Origin: Solirubrobacteraceae bacterium
GTDB taxonomy: Bacteria > Actinomycetota > Thermoleophilia > Solirubrobacterales > Solirubrobacteraceae
DNA: 14,083 bases
Direction of reading: 5' to 3'
Assembly (NCBI GenBank): GCA_016462625.1
Contig: JAEMSV010000095.1
Coordinates: forward strand, 1-14,083
Below are positions 1 through 7,504 of the stretch, piece by piece. The position numbers and the translations under genes are program-made. Below the pieces are notes generated by a model. The model worked only from the letters and a program-made list of their open reading frames with translations. It had not been told where the DNA came from and did no database searches. How positions within the stretch are numbered: position 1 is the first letter of the stretch; every line of letters starts with the position of its first letter.

Positions 1-751
1 GCTCACCGGCCGGCGGGTCCTGCGGAGCCGGGGGCGCGGGCGGATCGAGCTGCTGGAACCCGTTGGCGAGCTCGCAGCCTGACTTCACGTCGGACGCGTC
101 GGCGCTGAACGTGTCCAGGCCGCTGCCGCAGTCGATGTCGTCGACCTGGCCGTCCTTCGCCTCGATCGTGTCCGCGGCCGGGCCGCCGTAGACCTCGTCC
201 TCGCCGGCGCCCGGCACGATGTGGTCGGGCCCGGCGTTGCCCTGGAGCAGGTCGTTCCCGCCGTTGCCGAGCAGCGTGTCCTCACCGTCGCCGCCGAGGA
301 GGCTGTGACGCGCGTCACCGCTGGTCAGCTCGTCGTCGCCCTCTTCGCCGTCGACGAGCACGCTGATGCCGTCCGAGGCGAGGACGAGCGCCTCGTCGTC
401 GCCCTGGTCCAGGTACGCCTGCACGCCCTCGATCTGCCCCTCGGCGAAGCCCTCCTTGGAATCGCACCGGACCTTGTGCGCGTTGATCGAGACGCACGAG
501 GCGTCGGTCGGGGTGATGACCTGGTTCGGATCCTCGAACGTGATGTTCAGGCCCGACTTCGTGATCTTCAGGTCGTCCTGCAGGTTGCTGCCGTGGTAAA
601 TGACCCGGTCGTTGGAGAACTCGTTGAGATCGGGACCGAAGATTCGGCCCACGGTCGACGCCTGGGCATCAGCCATGCCGAAGCTCAGGGCGGACAGGAT
701 GGCGGCGGCACTCAGGGTGGCGCGGCGGGTGGTGGTGCTGGGGGTGAACAT
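1..751 (-). CDS. Secreted RTX-type calcium-binding repeat protein (3' end outside window)
   Basis: The first 250 residues of an exported protein are visible; no stop occurs before the window edge. Residues 1-31 form a signal peptide: TTTRR basic region, a hydrophobic stretch rich in Ala/Leu, then AQA|S as the likely cleavage site. Residues about 32-130 show no family I recognise. Residues about 133-197 carry degenerate RTX nonapeptides (GGxGxDxUx type), for example GGDGEDTLL, GNGGNDLLQ and GNAGPDHIV, which in known proteins bind Ca2+ between turns of a parallel beta roll. The block ends with DDIDCGSGLDTF...SGCE, a two-Cys cap recalled from many actinobacterial repeat proteins. A Pro-rich tail (PPAPPAPQDPP) follows. 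The ATG start is backed by AGGAG about 8 nt upstream. It lies 78 nt downstream of ppdK on the same strand and need not share its transcript. No enzymatic domain is seen; a structural, adhesive or surface role is a guess. Confidence 0.85.
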   Translation of the reverse strand, partial: MFTPSTTTRRATLSAAAILSALSFGMADAQASTVGRIFGPDLNEFSNDRVIYHGSNLQDDLKITKSGLNITFEDPNQVITPTDASCVSINAHKVRCDSKEGFAEGQIEGVQAYLDQGDDEALVLASDGISVLVDGEEGDDELTSGDARHSLLGGDGEDTLLGNGGNDLLQGNAGPDHIVPGAGEDEVYGGPAADTIEAKDGQVDDIDCGSGLDTFSADASDVKSGCELANGFQQLDPPAPPAPQDPPAGE

Positions 752-776
752 TTCGTGGCTCCTTGGTCGGTCGGTC

Positions 777-798
777 TTGGCCTGTTCGGGAGGCCCAA
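777..798 (-). terminator. Weak hairpin between ppdK and the RTX gene
   Basis: Arms TTGGCCT (777-783) and AGGCCCAA (791-798) pair over seven bases with one bulged base, around a 7-nt loop. It lies 32-53 nt after the ppdK stop. There is no T-run after it, so it is at best a GC-type terminator or a mere chance hairpin. Confidence 0.22.
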
Positions 799-829
799 CC
801 GCCGACGGGTGCCACGAGTTACCGCTATG

Positions 830-3490
830 TCACGAAGCCGACACAGCGGCCTGGGCCGCCGCCACGCGCGCCACGGGCACGCGGTAGGGCGAGCACGAGA
901 CGTAGTCGATGCCGCTGTGATGGAAGAACCCGATCGAGTCCGGGTCCCCGCCGTGCTCGCCGCAGACGCCGATCTTCAGCCCCGGCCGCGTCTTGCGCCC
1001 GAGCCATGCCCCCATGCGGACGAGCTGACCGACCCCGGCCTGGTCGATCGTCTCGAACGGCGACCGCGCAAACACCTTGCGGTCGATGTACCGCGCGAGG
1101 ATCTTGCCCTCGATGTCGTCGCGGCTGAAGCCGATCGCCGTCTGCGTGAGGTCGTTCGTGCCGAAGGAGAAGAAGTCGGCGTGCTGTGAGATCAGGTCCG
1201 CCTGCAGGCACGCCCGCGGGAGCTCGATCATCGTGCCGACGGTGAAGTCGGCACCGCGCGAGAGGCCCTCTTCGGAGCCCACGCGCTCCACCAGCGCCTC
1301 CATGACCTCCAGCTCGGCCTCGTAGGCGACGAGCGGGATCATGATCTCGAGGTGCGGTGCCTCGCCGGAGCGCTCGCGCACGGCGATCGCCGCCCGGCAG
1401 ATCGCGCGGACCTGCATCTCGTAGATCTCGGGGTGCAGCAGGCCCAGCCGGCAACCGCGAGTGCCCAGCATCGGGTTGGTCTCCTCCAGCTGGGCGGCGC
1501 GATCCATCGTGCGCTTGATCTCGGCAAGCCGGTCGGAATCGCCCGCCGTCCGCGCCACCGCCAGTTGGTCGGCGAGCTGATCGTGATCGGGGAGAAACTC
1601 GTGGAGCGGCGGATCGAGCAGGCGGATCGTGACGGGAAGGCCCGCCATGGCCTCGAAGATGCCCTCGAAGTCGTCCTGCTGGAGCGGCCGCAGCTCGGCC
1701 AGGGCCGCCACCCGCTCCTCGACCGTGTCGGCCATGATCATCGCCCGCATCCGCGGAACGCGATCCGCCGCCATGAACATGTGCTCGGTCCGGCACAGGC
1801 CGATGCCCTCCGCCCCGAATGCCCGGGCCCTGGCGGCGTCCTCGGGGGTGTCCGCGTTCGTCCGGACCCCGAGCGCCCGCAGCTCGTCGCACCAGGCGAG
1901 GATCTGCAGGAAGTCGTCGCCCATCCGCGGCTCGACCAGCTGCACGTCGTCGGTCGTCACCGCGCCCGACGTCCCGTCGATGACGACGAGGTCGCCCTCA
2001 CGCAGCACCACCTCGCCGGCGAGCTTGACCTCGCGGGCCTTCAGATCGATCTCCAGCGCCTGCGCGCCGCAGATGCACGGCCGCCCCATGCCGCGGGCGA
2101 CGAGCGCCGCGTGCGAGGCCTTGCCGCCCTCGCTCGTGAGGATCCCGCGCGCCGCGTGGAAGCCGGCGACGTCGTCGGCCTCGGTGAACGGGCGCACGAG
2201 GATGACGTCCCGGCCGTCCGCCTCCGCCTCGACCGCATCGCCGGCGGTGAAGACCACGGCGCCCTTCGCCGCGCCCGGCGAGGCGTTCACGCCCGTCGTC
2301 AGGACCGTGAAGTCGGCATTCGGGTCGAACGTCGGGTGCAGCAGCGCGTCGAGCTTCTCGGCGTCGATCGTCGCGATCGCCGCGCCCCGGTCGAGCAGTC
2401 CCTCGTTCACCGCGTCGACGGCGAACCGCACCGCCGCCTGCGCGGGCCGTTTGGCCGCGCGGGTCTGCAGCATGTAGAGGCGCCCCTCCTCCACCGTGAA
2501 CTCCGTGTCCTGCATGTCGCCGTAGTGGGCCTCCAGCGTGCGGAGGATCTCCAGCAGCTCTGCGTGGGTGTCGGGCATCAGGCGCGCGAGGTCCTCGAGG
2601 TCCTGCGTGTTGCGCACGCCGCTGACGACATCCTCGCCCTGGGCATTGACGAGGAAGTCCCCCGACGGCGCCTGCTCGCCGGTGATCTCGTCGCGCGAGA
2701 ACGCGACGCCCGAGCCGGAGGTGTCGCCCTTGTTGCCGAAGACCATCTGCTGGACGTTGACGGCGGTGCCCCAGTCGTCGGGGATGCGGTTGATCCGCCG
2801 GTACTGCACGGCGCGATCGCCGGTCCACGAGTCGAAGACCGCGGTGATCGCCTGGTCGAGCTGCGCGCGCGGCTCCTGCGGGAACTCCTCACCGGTGTGC
2901 TGGGCGAACACCGCGCGGAACGTCGCGGTCAGGTCGCGGAGCGCGTCGACGTCCAGCTCCGTGTCGAGCTTCACGCCTCGGGCCCTCTTGGCGGCCGCGA
3001 TCTCGTCCTCGAAGACCTCACCCGGCACGCCCCGCACGACGTTGCTGAACATCTGCACGAAGCGCCGGTACGAGTCCCACGCGAAGCGCGGGTTGGCGGT
3101 GACGCTCGCGAGCCCCTCGACCGACGCGTCGTTGAGCCCCAGGTTCAGCACCGTGTCGAGCATCCCCGGCATCGACTCGCGCGCCCCTGAGCGCACCGAG
3201 ACGAGCAGCGGATCCGCGGCGTCGCCAAGCCGCTTGCCGGCCCGGGATTCGAGCGCGGCCAGCGCCGATGCGACCTGATCGTCGAGCCCCGCCGGCGGCG
3301 TGCGGCCGTCGTTCATGTACGCGACGCATGCCTCGGTGGTGATCGTGAATCCGGCCGGAACGCGGTCGGCGCCGAGCAGGCGCGTCATCTCCGCGACGTT
3401 CGCGCCCTTCCCCCCGAGCAGCTCGCGCATGTCGCGCGAGCCCTCAGCGAAGTCGTAGACGAGTTTCGTGGCTACTCCCGAGGCGTCCAA
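830..3490 (-). CDS. ppdK: Pyruvate, phosphate dikinase
   Basis: The enzyme interconverts pyruvate + ATP + Pi and PEP + AMP + PPi in the cytosol. The protein is 886 residues, the usual length. Visible landmarks: the N-terminal ATP-grasp start (VYDFAEGSRDMRELLGGKGAN, about 11-31), the swivelling phosphohistidine domain with catalytic His460 in GGKASHAALVARGMG, and the C-terminal PEP/pyruvate TIM barrel with IELPRA (755-760), FGTNDLTQ (776-783) and the acid/base Cys843 in GVCGEHGGDP. The reading frame stays open upstream into recO, but family alignment puts the N-terminus just before KLVYDF. The only common start codon there is a TTG at 3490, 14 nt after the recO stop; no good ribosome site precedes it, so translation may depend on coupling to recO. 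The residue two before the catalytic His, the Thr phosphorylated by PDRP in plants and some bacteria, is Ala458. Identity is certain; the exact start is not. Confidence 0.95.
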   Translation of the reverse strand: MDASGVATKLVYDFAEGSRDMRELLGGKGANVAEMTRLLGADRVPAGFTITTEACVAYMNDGRTPPAGLDDQVASALAALESRAGKRLGDAADPLLVSVRSGARESMPGMLDTVLNLGLNDASVEGLASVTANPRFAWDSYRRFVQMFSNVVRGVPGEVFEDEIAAAKRARGVKLDTELDVDALRDLTATFRAVFAQHTGEEFPQEPRAQLDQAITAVFDSWTGDRAVQYRRINRIPDDWGTAVNVQQMVFGNKGDTSGSGVAFSRDEITGEQAPSGDFLVNAQGEDVVSGVRNTQDLEDLARLMPDTHAELLEILRTLEAHYGDMQDTEFTVEEGRLYMLQTRAAKRPAQAAVRFAVDAVNEGLLDRGAAIATIDAEKLDALLHPTFDPNADFTVLTTGVNASPGAAKGAVVFTAGDAVEAEADGRDVILVRPFTEADDVAGFHAARGILTSEGGKASHAALVARGMGRPCICGAQALEIDLKAREVKLAGEVVLREGDLVVIDGTSGAVTTDDVQLVEPRMGDDFLQILAWCDELRALGVRTNADTPEDAARARAFGAEGIGLCRTEHMFMAADRVPRMRAMIMADTVEERVAALAELRPLQQDDFEGIFEAMAGLPVTIRLLDPPLHEFLPDHDQLADQLAVARTAGDSDRLAEIKRTMDRAAQLEETNPMLGTRGCRLGLLHPEIYEMQVRAICRAAIAVRERSGEAPHLEIMIPLVAYEAELEVMEALVERVGSEEGLSRGADFTVGTMIELPRACLQADLISQHADFFSFGTNDLTQTAIGFSRDDIEGKILARYIDRKVFARSPFETIDQAGVGQLVRMGAWLGRKTRPGLKIGVCGEHGGDPDSIGFFHHSGIDYVSCSPYRVPVARVAAAQAAVSAS

Positions 3491-3504
3491 GATGCGCGGG
3501 GATG

Positions 3505-4251
3505 TTAGCCGCGCCTCGCGCCGGCCATCCTGCGGGGTGCCGCATCGCGCAGCTGGAAGCCCCCGTGATGCTCGACCGTGGCGTTGATGGCGCGCTCGGC
3601 CTGGCGCAGCGCCCGCTCCGACGCGCCGGGGGCCTGGGCCAGCGGAACGGCGAGCACACCCGTCAGGAACCGGTGCGCCTCCTCGTCCATGCCGAACGCA
3701 CCCGCCTCGCACGCCGCGCACACCACGCCACCGGCCGCACCGGAGAACGCCCCGAGGTGGTCGGCCTCCCCGCACGTCGCGCACGAGCCGAGCTGCGGTG
3801 CCAGCCCGGCGGCGACGAGGAGCTTCAGGCGGAACGCGAGCTGGTTGGCGTGGGTGGCCTGTCCTGGATCGGACTCAAGCAGCGCCAGCTCGTTGCCGAG
3901 GAGGTGGAACACGGCGGGATGCGGCTCGCCCTCGGCGAACAGGCGCCCGACCGCGTCGCAGGCCCGGCCGGCCATGTCGAGCCCGGCGTGGTGCTCGCGC
4001 AGGCGACGGTACGGCGCCACCGTGTCGGCCCCGGTGATCGTGTAGAGGTCGCCCCGCCCGCGGCGCAGGAGCAGGTTCGTCCGCGTGATCGGCTCGAGCC
4101 GCCCGCCCAGCCGCGATTTGGCGCGCCGCACCCCCTTGGCGATCGCACCGATCCGGCCCTGGTCCTCCGTGTACAGATGCAGGATCCGGTCGGCCTCGCC
4201 GTAGCGCATCGACCGCAGGACGATCGCCTCGACCTTCAAGGATGCGCTCAT
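3505..4251 (-). CDS. recO: DNA repair protein RecO
   Basis: RecO anneals single strands and, with RecR, loads RecA onto SSB-coated DNA in the RecF pathway. The 248-residue protein is normal in length. Residues about 5-80 form the N-terminal OB fold, with the family pattern EAIVLRSMRYGEADRILHLYT and GAIAKGVRRAKSRLGG. The C-terminal helical domain contains a four-Cys zinc site: C157-x2-C160 and C178-x2-C181. The ATG at 4251 fits the family N-terminus exactly. The gene is divergent from the glutaredoxin gene, with only 21 nt between the starts, and is followed by ppdK after 14 nt, so the two are probably co-transcribed. A TAATGT box nine nt before the ATG suggests a near-leaderless transcript. 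Confidence 0.95.
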   Translation of the reverse strand: MSASLKVEAIVLRSMRYGEADRILHLYTEDQGRIGAIAKGVRRAKSRLGGRLEPITRTNLLLRRGRGDLYTITGADTVAPYRRLREHHAGLDMAGRACDAVGRLFAEGEPHPAVFHLLGNELALLESDPGQATHANQLAFRLKLLVAAGLAPQLGSCATCGEADHLGAFSGAAGGVVCAACEAGAFGMDEEAHRFLTGVLAVPLAQAPGASERALRQAERAINATVEHHGGFQLRDAAPRRMAGARRG

Positions 4252-4259
4252 ACGGCCGC

Positions 4260-4266
4260 TACATTA
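4260..4266. promoter_or_regulatory. Candidate shared -10 box for divergent recO and glutaredoxin
   Basis: The 7-nt TACATTA reads as TACATT on the plus strand (4260-4265) and TAATGT on the minus strand (4266-4261); both fit the TAnnnT pattern of a sigma-70-type -10 element. The plus-strand box ends 7 nt before the glutaredoxin GTG, the minus-strand box 9 nt before the recO ATG, so both transcripts would start at or very near the start codon. No convincing -35 hexamer is visible on either side. The gap holds only 21 nt, so the promoters must overlap somewhere here. Confidence 0.5.
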
Positions 4267-4272
4267 AGTGAA

Positions 4273-4545
4273 GTGCCCGAACCCACCACGGACATTGTCG
4301 TCTACACGACGGACCGCTGCTCGTTCTGCACCCGCGTCAAGGCGCTGCTGGACGCCCGCAAGGTCCCGTACTCCGAGATCAACCTCGAGCGCGACGCCGC
4401 CGGCCGGACCGAACTGGTGCAGCGCACGGGGATGATGAGCTTCCCGCAGGTCGTCGTCCGGGGCGAGCTGCTCGGCGGGTTCCAGGAGACCCTCGCCGCC
4501 GACCGCGACGGCCGGCTGCGCGCGCTCCTCAGCGACGCCGCCTGA
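4273..4545 (+). CDS. Glutaredoxin-like thiol-disulfide oxidoreductase
   Basis: A 90-residue single-domain thioredoxin-fold protein of the glutaredoxin/NrdH class. It starts IVVYTTDRCSFCTRVKALLD, with the redox pair Cys16-x2-Cys19 (CSFC). Pro58 in MMSFPQVVV is the conserved cis-proline, and GELLGGFQE (64-72) is the glutathione-binding GG region. Such proteins reduce protein or glutathione mixed disulfides, or feed electrons to reductases. The GTG at 4273 is chosen because it sits directly before the fold and 7 nt after a TACATT box; the frame is open far upstream only because it runs antisense to recO. It is one of two plus-strand genes in the window. Its last 17 nt overlap the 3' end of convergent mutM. 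CSFC differs from the classical CPYC, so the true partner (glutathione, mycothiol or NrdH-like) is not decided. Confidence 0.9.
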   Translation: MPEPTTDIVVYTTDRCSFCTRVKALLDARKVPYSEINLERDAAGRTELVQRTGMMSFPQVVVRGELLGGFQETLAADRDGRLRALLSDAA

Positions 4546-5371
4546 GCCGCGGCTTCGGCTGGCAGGTTTCGCACACGTAGGTCCCGCGCCCCGCGGCGAC
4601 GAACTTCACGATCTCGGTCCCGCAGACGTCGCAGGCCTCGCCGCGGCGCCGGTGCACGCGAAAGTCGTGTTGGAACCCGCCGTACACGCCATCGACGTGG
4701 CGGAAGTCGTCGATCGTCGCACCGCCCGCGTCGATCCCGGCCGCCAGGGACGCAACGACGGCGTCGCGCAGGGCATCGCACTGCGCACGCGTCAGGGAGC
4801 CCACGGGCCGCAGCGGGTGGATGCCCGAGCGGAACAGCGCCTCGTCGGCGTAGATGTTCCCCACGCCGGCGATCCGGCGCTGATCGAGCAGGAACGCCTT
4901 GACCGGCGCCCGGCGCCCCCGGGCCTGGCCGCGCAGGTACTCGCCGGTGAACTCCTCGCTGAACGGCTCGACCCCCAGCCGGGTGGCGAAGAACGCGTCC
5001 CGCGCGTCCTCGCCGAGCGCCAGCTCACCGGTCCCGAAGCGCCGCGGGTCGCAGAACGACAGCCGTTCCCCGTCGAGGTCGAACCGCACGCGTTCGTGCG
5101 ACGCGTCGGCATCGGCCGGGTCCCAGAGCAGCGTGCCGGTCATCCGCAGGTGGATGAGCAGGAACGCGTCGTCCTCGGTACGCCAGATCAGGTACTTGCC
5201 GCGGCGCTCGAGCGCGGCGACCCGGCGCCCCACCAGGGCATCGGTGATCGCGTGCGTCGGCAGCGGCTGCGTCCACCGCGGATCGAGGATCTCCAGCGAC
5301 CGCAGGGTCCGCCCCTCGACCTTCGGGGCGAGCTGGCGGCGGATCGTCTCGACCTCGGGCAGCTCCGGCAC
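4529..5371 (-). CDS. mutM: Formamidopyrimidine-DNA glycosylase (Fpg/MutM)
   Basis: A bifunctional base-excision enzyme that removes 8-oxoguanine and ring-opened purines and then nicks by beta/delta elimination. All hallmarks are present in 280 residues: N-terminal MPELPEVETI, where Pro2 becomes the catalytic N-terminal amine and Glu3 assists; Lys59 in RRGKYL; the H2TH region with GVGNIYADE (169-177, Asn172 contacts DNA); and a C-terminal zinc finger with C247-x2-C250 and C267-x2-C270, including Arg262 in GRGTY. The start codon is GTG at 5371, fixed by the invariant N-terminus. It follows the cupin stop with no gap (TAAGTG), so translation is probably coupled. The Arg-rich tail (RLRRRR) overlaps the end of the glutaredoxin gene. 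It is the last gene of the xerD-to-mutM run. Confidence 0.97.
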   Translation of the reverse strand: MPELPEVETIRRQLAPKVEGRTLRSLEILDPRWTQPLPTHAITDALVGRRVAALERRGKYLIWRTEDDAFLLIHLRMTGTLLWDPADADASHERVRFDLDGERLSFCDPRRFGTGELALGEDARDAFFATRLGVEPFSEEFTGEYLRGQARGRRAPVKAFLLDQRRIAGVGNIYADEALFRSGIHPLRPVGSLTRAQCDALRDAVVASLAAGIDAGGATIDDFRHVDGVYGGFQHDFRVHRRRGEACDVCGTEIVKFVAAGRGTYVCETCQPKPRLRRRR

Positions 5372-5755
5372 TTACTCGTCCCAGAACCCCTGGACCAGCT
5401 CGCCGTCGCCCTCGTGGCGAGGCCCGAACGCGAGGAACTCGATGCCCTCGGGCCCGGCCTCGACGCGACGGGTGATCTCCGGCGGGATCCGGACGGCGTC
5501 CATGGTCTCCAGCTCGACGACGTCCTCGTCCAGCGCGATGCGCCCGGACCCCGAGATGACGACGTAGACCTCCTCCGCCGCGTCGTGCTTGTGGGCGAAC
5601 GGCTGGCGCTTGCCCGGCCGCAGCACGTGGTACGCGATCCCGGTGCCGACGGCCTCCAGGTCCTTGGTCGCGAAGCGGGCCTCCTGGACCTCACCGAACC
5701 CATGGCCCGGAGCGGAGTCCTCGACGTCGCGCAGCTGCTTCTTGACGTAGCTCAT
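5372..5755 (-). CDS. Small cupin-domain protein
   Basis: A 127-residue single beta-barrel cupin. Motif 1 is H55-x-H57-x4-E62 within HKHDAAEEVYVVISGSG, and a dimetal-type ligand set could start here. Motif 2 (about 90-110, IPPEITRRVEAGPEGIEFLAFG) has Arg where the fourth metal ligand His usually lies. The protein may therefore bind metal with three ligands, or act as a non-catalytic sugar- or ligand-binding cupin. Its ATG overlaps the deoB stop by four nt (ATGA), and its TAA abuts the mutM start, so it is locked into the operon. Substrate unknown. The position directly after phosphopentomutase hints at a sugar-phosphate link, but that is only context. Confidence 0.85.
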   Translation of the reverse strand: MSYVKKQLRDVEDSAPGHGFGEVQEARFATKDLEAVGTGIAYHVLRPGKRQPFAHKHDAAEEVYVVISGSGRIALDEDVVELETMDAVRIPPEITRRVEAGPEGIEFLAFGPRHEGDGELVQGFWDE

Positions 5756-6921
5756 GGTCGCGAGGCTACCCCCGCGAACGGGGTCCCGGGCAGGTTCGCG
5801 TCGCTCTCAGGGGACAGCCAGGCCAGGACGGTCGCGCCGACGTCGGCCATGTCGCCGTCGTGCCGGCGCCCGTCCGCGCCGGCGAATGCCGCCAGCAGCG
5901 GGACGTACTCGCGCGTGTGGTCGCTGTGCGTCATCCGTGGATCGACGCCGTGGTCGGCGGTGAGGATCAGCAAGTCACCCGGGCGCATCCGCCGCAGCCA
6001 GCCCGCAACCGCCGTGTCGATCTCGCGCAGCGCCCGGTGGAAGCCCGCCGTGTCCTTGCGGTGGCCGTAGACCTGGTCGGTCTCGACGAGGTTCGTCAAG
6101 ACGAGGCCGTGCGGAAGCTCGTCGACGAGCATCCCGGTCGACGCGATTCCCGCGGCATTCGTGGGCGCGGGGTGCTTCTCGTCGAACCCCACCCCCGCGA
6201 AGAGGTCCCACGCCTTCCCCACCGCGTGGACCGGAATCCCCGCGGCCTGGGCCGCCTCGAGGTACGAGCGGCCGGGCGGGTGCACCGCGAAGTCCCGGCG
6301 CCCGTCGGTCCGGGCGAACGCCCCGCTCGTGCCCGTGAAGGGCCGGGCGATGACGCGGGCGACCGCGAGCTCCCCCACCAGCTCCGCGCGGAGCGCCGCG
6401 CACAGCCCGTGCAGGCGGTGTTCGGGCAGCACGTCCTCGTGGACGGCGATCTGGAGGACCGAGTCACGCGACGTGTAGACGATGGGCGCGCGCGTGCGGA
6501 GATGCTCGGCGCCGAAGTCCTCGAGGACCTGCAAGCCGTCGTAGGCGGCGTTGCACAGCGGGGCCTGCCCGGCCAGCCGCGTGATCCGGTCCACGATCTC
6601 GGGCGGGAACCCGCCCGGGAACATCGGCAGCGCGTCCGCGGTGACGACGCCCATCAGCTCCCAGTGCCCCGTGGCGGAGTCCTTGCCCGCGCCACGGGCC
6701 GCGAGCCGCCCGTGCACCACCGGCGCCTCGGCGGGCGCCACCCCCTCCAGGGGCAGGATGGAGCCGAGCCCCAGCCGCTGCAGCGTCGGCAGCCGCAGCC
6801 CGCCCTCAGCCTCTGCGACGTGCGCGAGCGTGTTCGCCCCCGCGTCGCCGTAGTCGGCGGCATCGGGCAGCGCGCCGGCGCCGACGGCGTCGGCGACGAC
6901 GACGAACGCCCGCCGGCTCAT
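5752..6921 (-). CDS. deoB: Phosphopentomutase
   Basis: It interconverts (deoxy)ribose 1-phosphate and 5-phosphate, linking nucleoside salvage to the pentose phosphate pathway. It belongs to the alkaline phosphatase superfamily and at 389 residues is family-typical. Metal and catalytic residues can be placed: Asp11 (VADAVGAGALPDA), phospho-acceptor Thr84 in GKDSATGHWELMG, Asp153 (YTSRDS), Asp282 and His287 (ETDQVYGHRKD), Asp323-His324 (TADHG) and His335 (SDHTREY). The ATG at 6921 overlaps the upstream lipoprotein stop by four nt (ATGA), and the TGA overlaps the cupin start in the same way. In the pre-Thr loop the usual DTTT is DSAT; the catalytic Thr itself is kept. No purine or pyrimidine nucleoside phosphorylase is in the window. 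Confidence 0.96.
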   Translation of the reverse strand: MSRRAFVVVADAVGAGALPDAADYGDAGANTLAHVAEAEGGLRLPTLQRLGLGSILPLEGVAPAEAPVVHGRLAARGAGKDSATGHWELMGVVTADALPMFPGGFPPEIVDRITRLAGQAPLCNAAYDGLQVLEDFGAEHLRTRAPIVYTSRDSVLQIAVHEDVLPEHRLHGLCAALRAELVGELAVARVIARPFTGTSGAFARTDGRRDFAVHPPGRSYLEAAQAAGIPVHAVGKAWDLFAGVGFDEKHPAPTNAAGIASTGMLVDELPHGLVLTNLVETDQVYGHRKDTAGFHRALREIDTAVAGWLRRMRPGDLLILTADHGVDPRMTHSDHTREYVPLLAAFAGADGRRHDGDMADVGATVLAWLSPESDANLPGTPFAGVASRP

Positions 6922-7490
6922 GCAGACGGGACGCTCAGGCGGAGCGAGTTGGCGACCTCGCGGAAGACGTCGCCGTCGAGGCCGGAGAACTGCTCCGGCG
7001 TGGAGTACTGGTCGACGACGACCTCGGCGCCCTCACCGAACAGGTGCAGCGAGCGCGCCTGCCGCGGGAAGCCCTCGTTCGTGCCGGTGCCGATCACCTC
7101 CACGCCGCGGCGCGTCTCCCCGCGCAGGATCCGGCTCGACGTGACCGAGAACCCCGGGTCGCGCGCCTTGACCGCCGCGATGAGCGAGGCCTTCGTCGCT
7201 TCCAGGTCCTTCGTCGTGCGCGGGAGCGGCTCGGTGCGCGGATACCGCCAGACGACGATCGTCGCGCGACCGGACGTGAGCGTCGCCAGCGGCTGCCCCT
7301 CCGCCGTGCCGCGTTCGAGCTTCCACGCGCTCGGGATCTTCAGCTTCACGCCCTGCGCCGGAATCTCCAGCTCGGTCAGCGGCCCCGGCGGTCCGGGGGT
7401 GCCAACGTCGGGCGGGCTCTGGGGTTCACTGCCGCAGCCGCCCGCGACGAGCGCAGCGGCGAGCACGGCCAGGACAGACGGGCGGACCAC
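6918..7490 (-). CDS. Predicted lipoprotein, unknown function
   Basis: A 190-residue exported protein. Residues 1-18 are a signal sequence (VRPSVLAVLAAALVAGG) ending in AGGC, a slightly weak lipobox with Cys19 as the lipid site. A Pro-rich linker (about 21-38) follows. Residues about 40-188 are a single alpha/beta domain (VKLKIPSAWKLE ... ATIVVWRY ... GEGAEVVVDQYS ... ANSLRLS) that resembles PsbP/Mog1-like surface lipoprotein domains by feel only. The GTG at 7490 is chosen because it gives the only sensible signal peptide; it lies 14 nt after the xerD stop. The stop overlaps the deoB start (ATGA). The open frame upstream is antisense-type shadow, not protein. Its place between a recombinase and a sugar mutase gives no clear role. 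Confidence 0.82.
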   Translation of the reverse strand: MVRPSVLAVLAAALVAGGCGSEPQSPPDVGTPGPPGPLTELEIPAQGVKLKIPSAWKLERGTAEGQPLATLTSGRATIVVWRYPRTEPLPRTTKDLEATKASLIAAVKARDPGFSVTSSRILRGETRRGVEVIGTGTNEGFPRQARSLHLFGEGAEVVVDQYSTPEQFSGLDGDVFREVANSLRLSVPSA

Positions 7491-7504
7491 GCCCGTCAGG
7501 GTAC

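Noticed and set aside
763..778. Short GGTC tandem repeats before the RTX gene
   Set aside because: Only three copies, no structure or known site; treated as chance.
1352..3190. 612-codon plus-strand open frame opposite ppdK
   Set aside because: Antisense shadow of a certain gene; rich in Arg/Val/Asp/His with no domain, as expected from GC-rich third positions.
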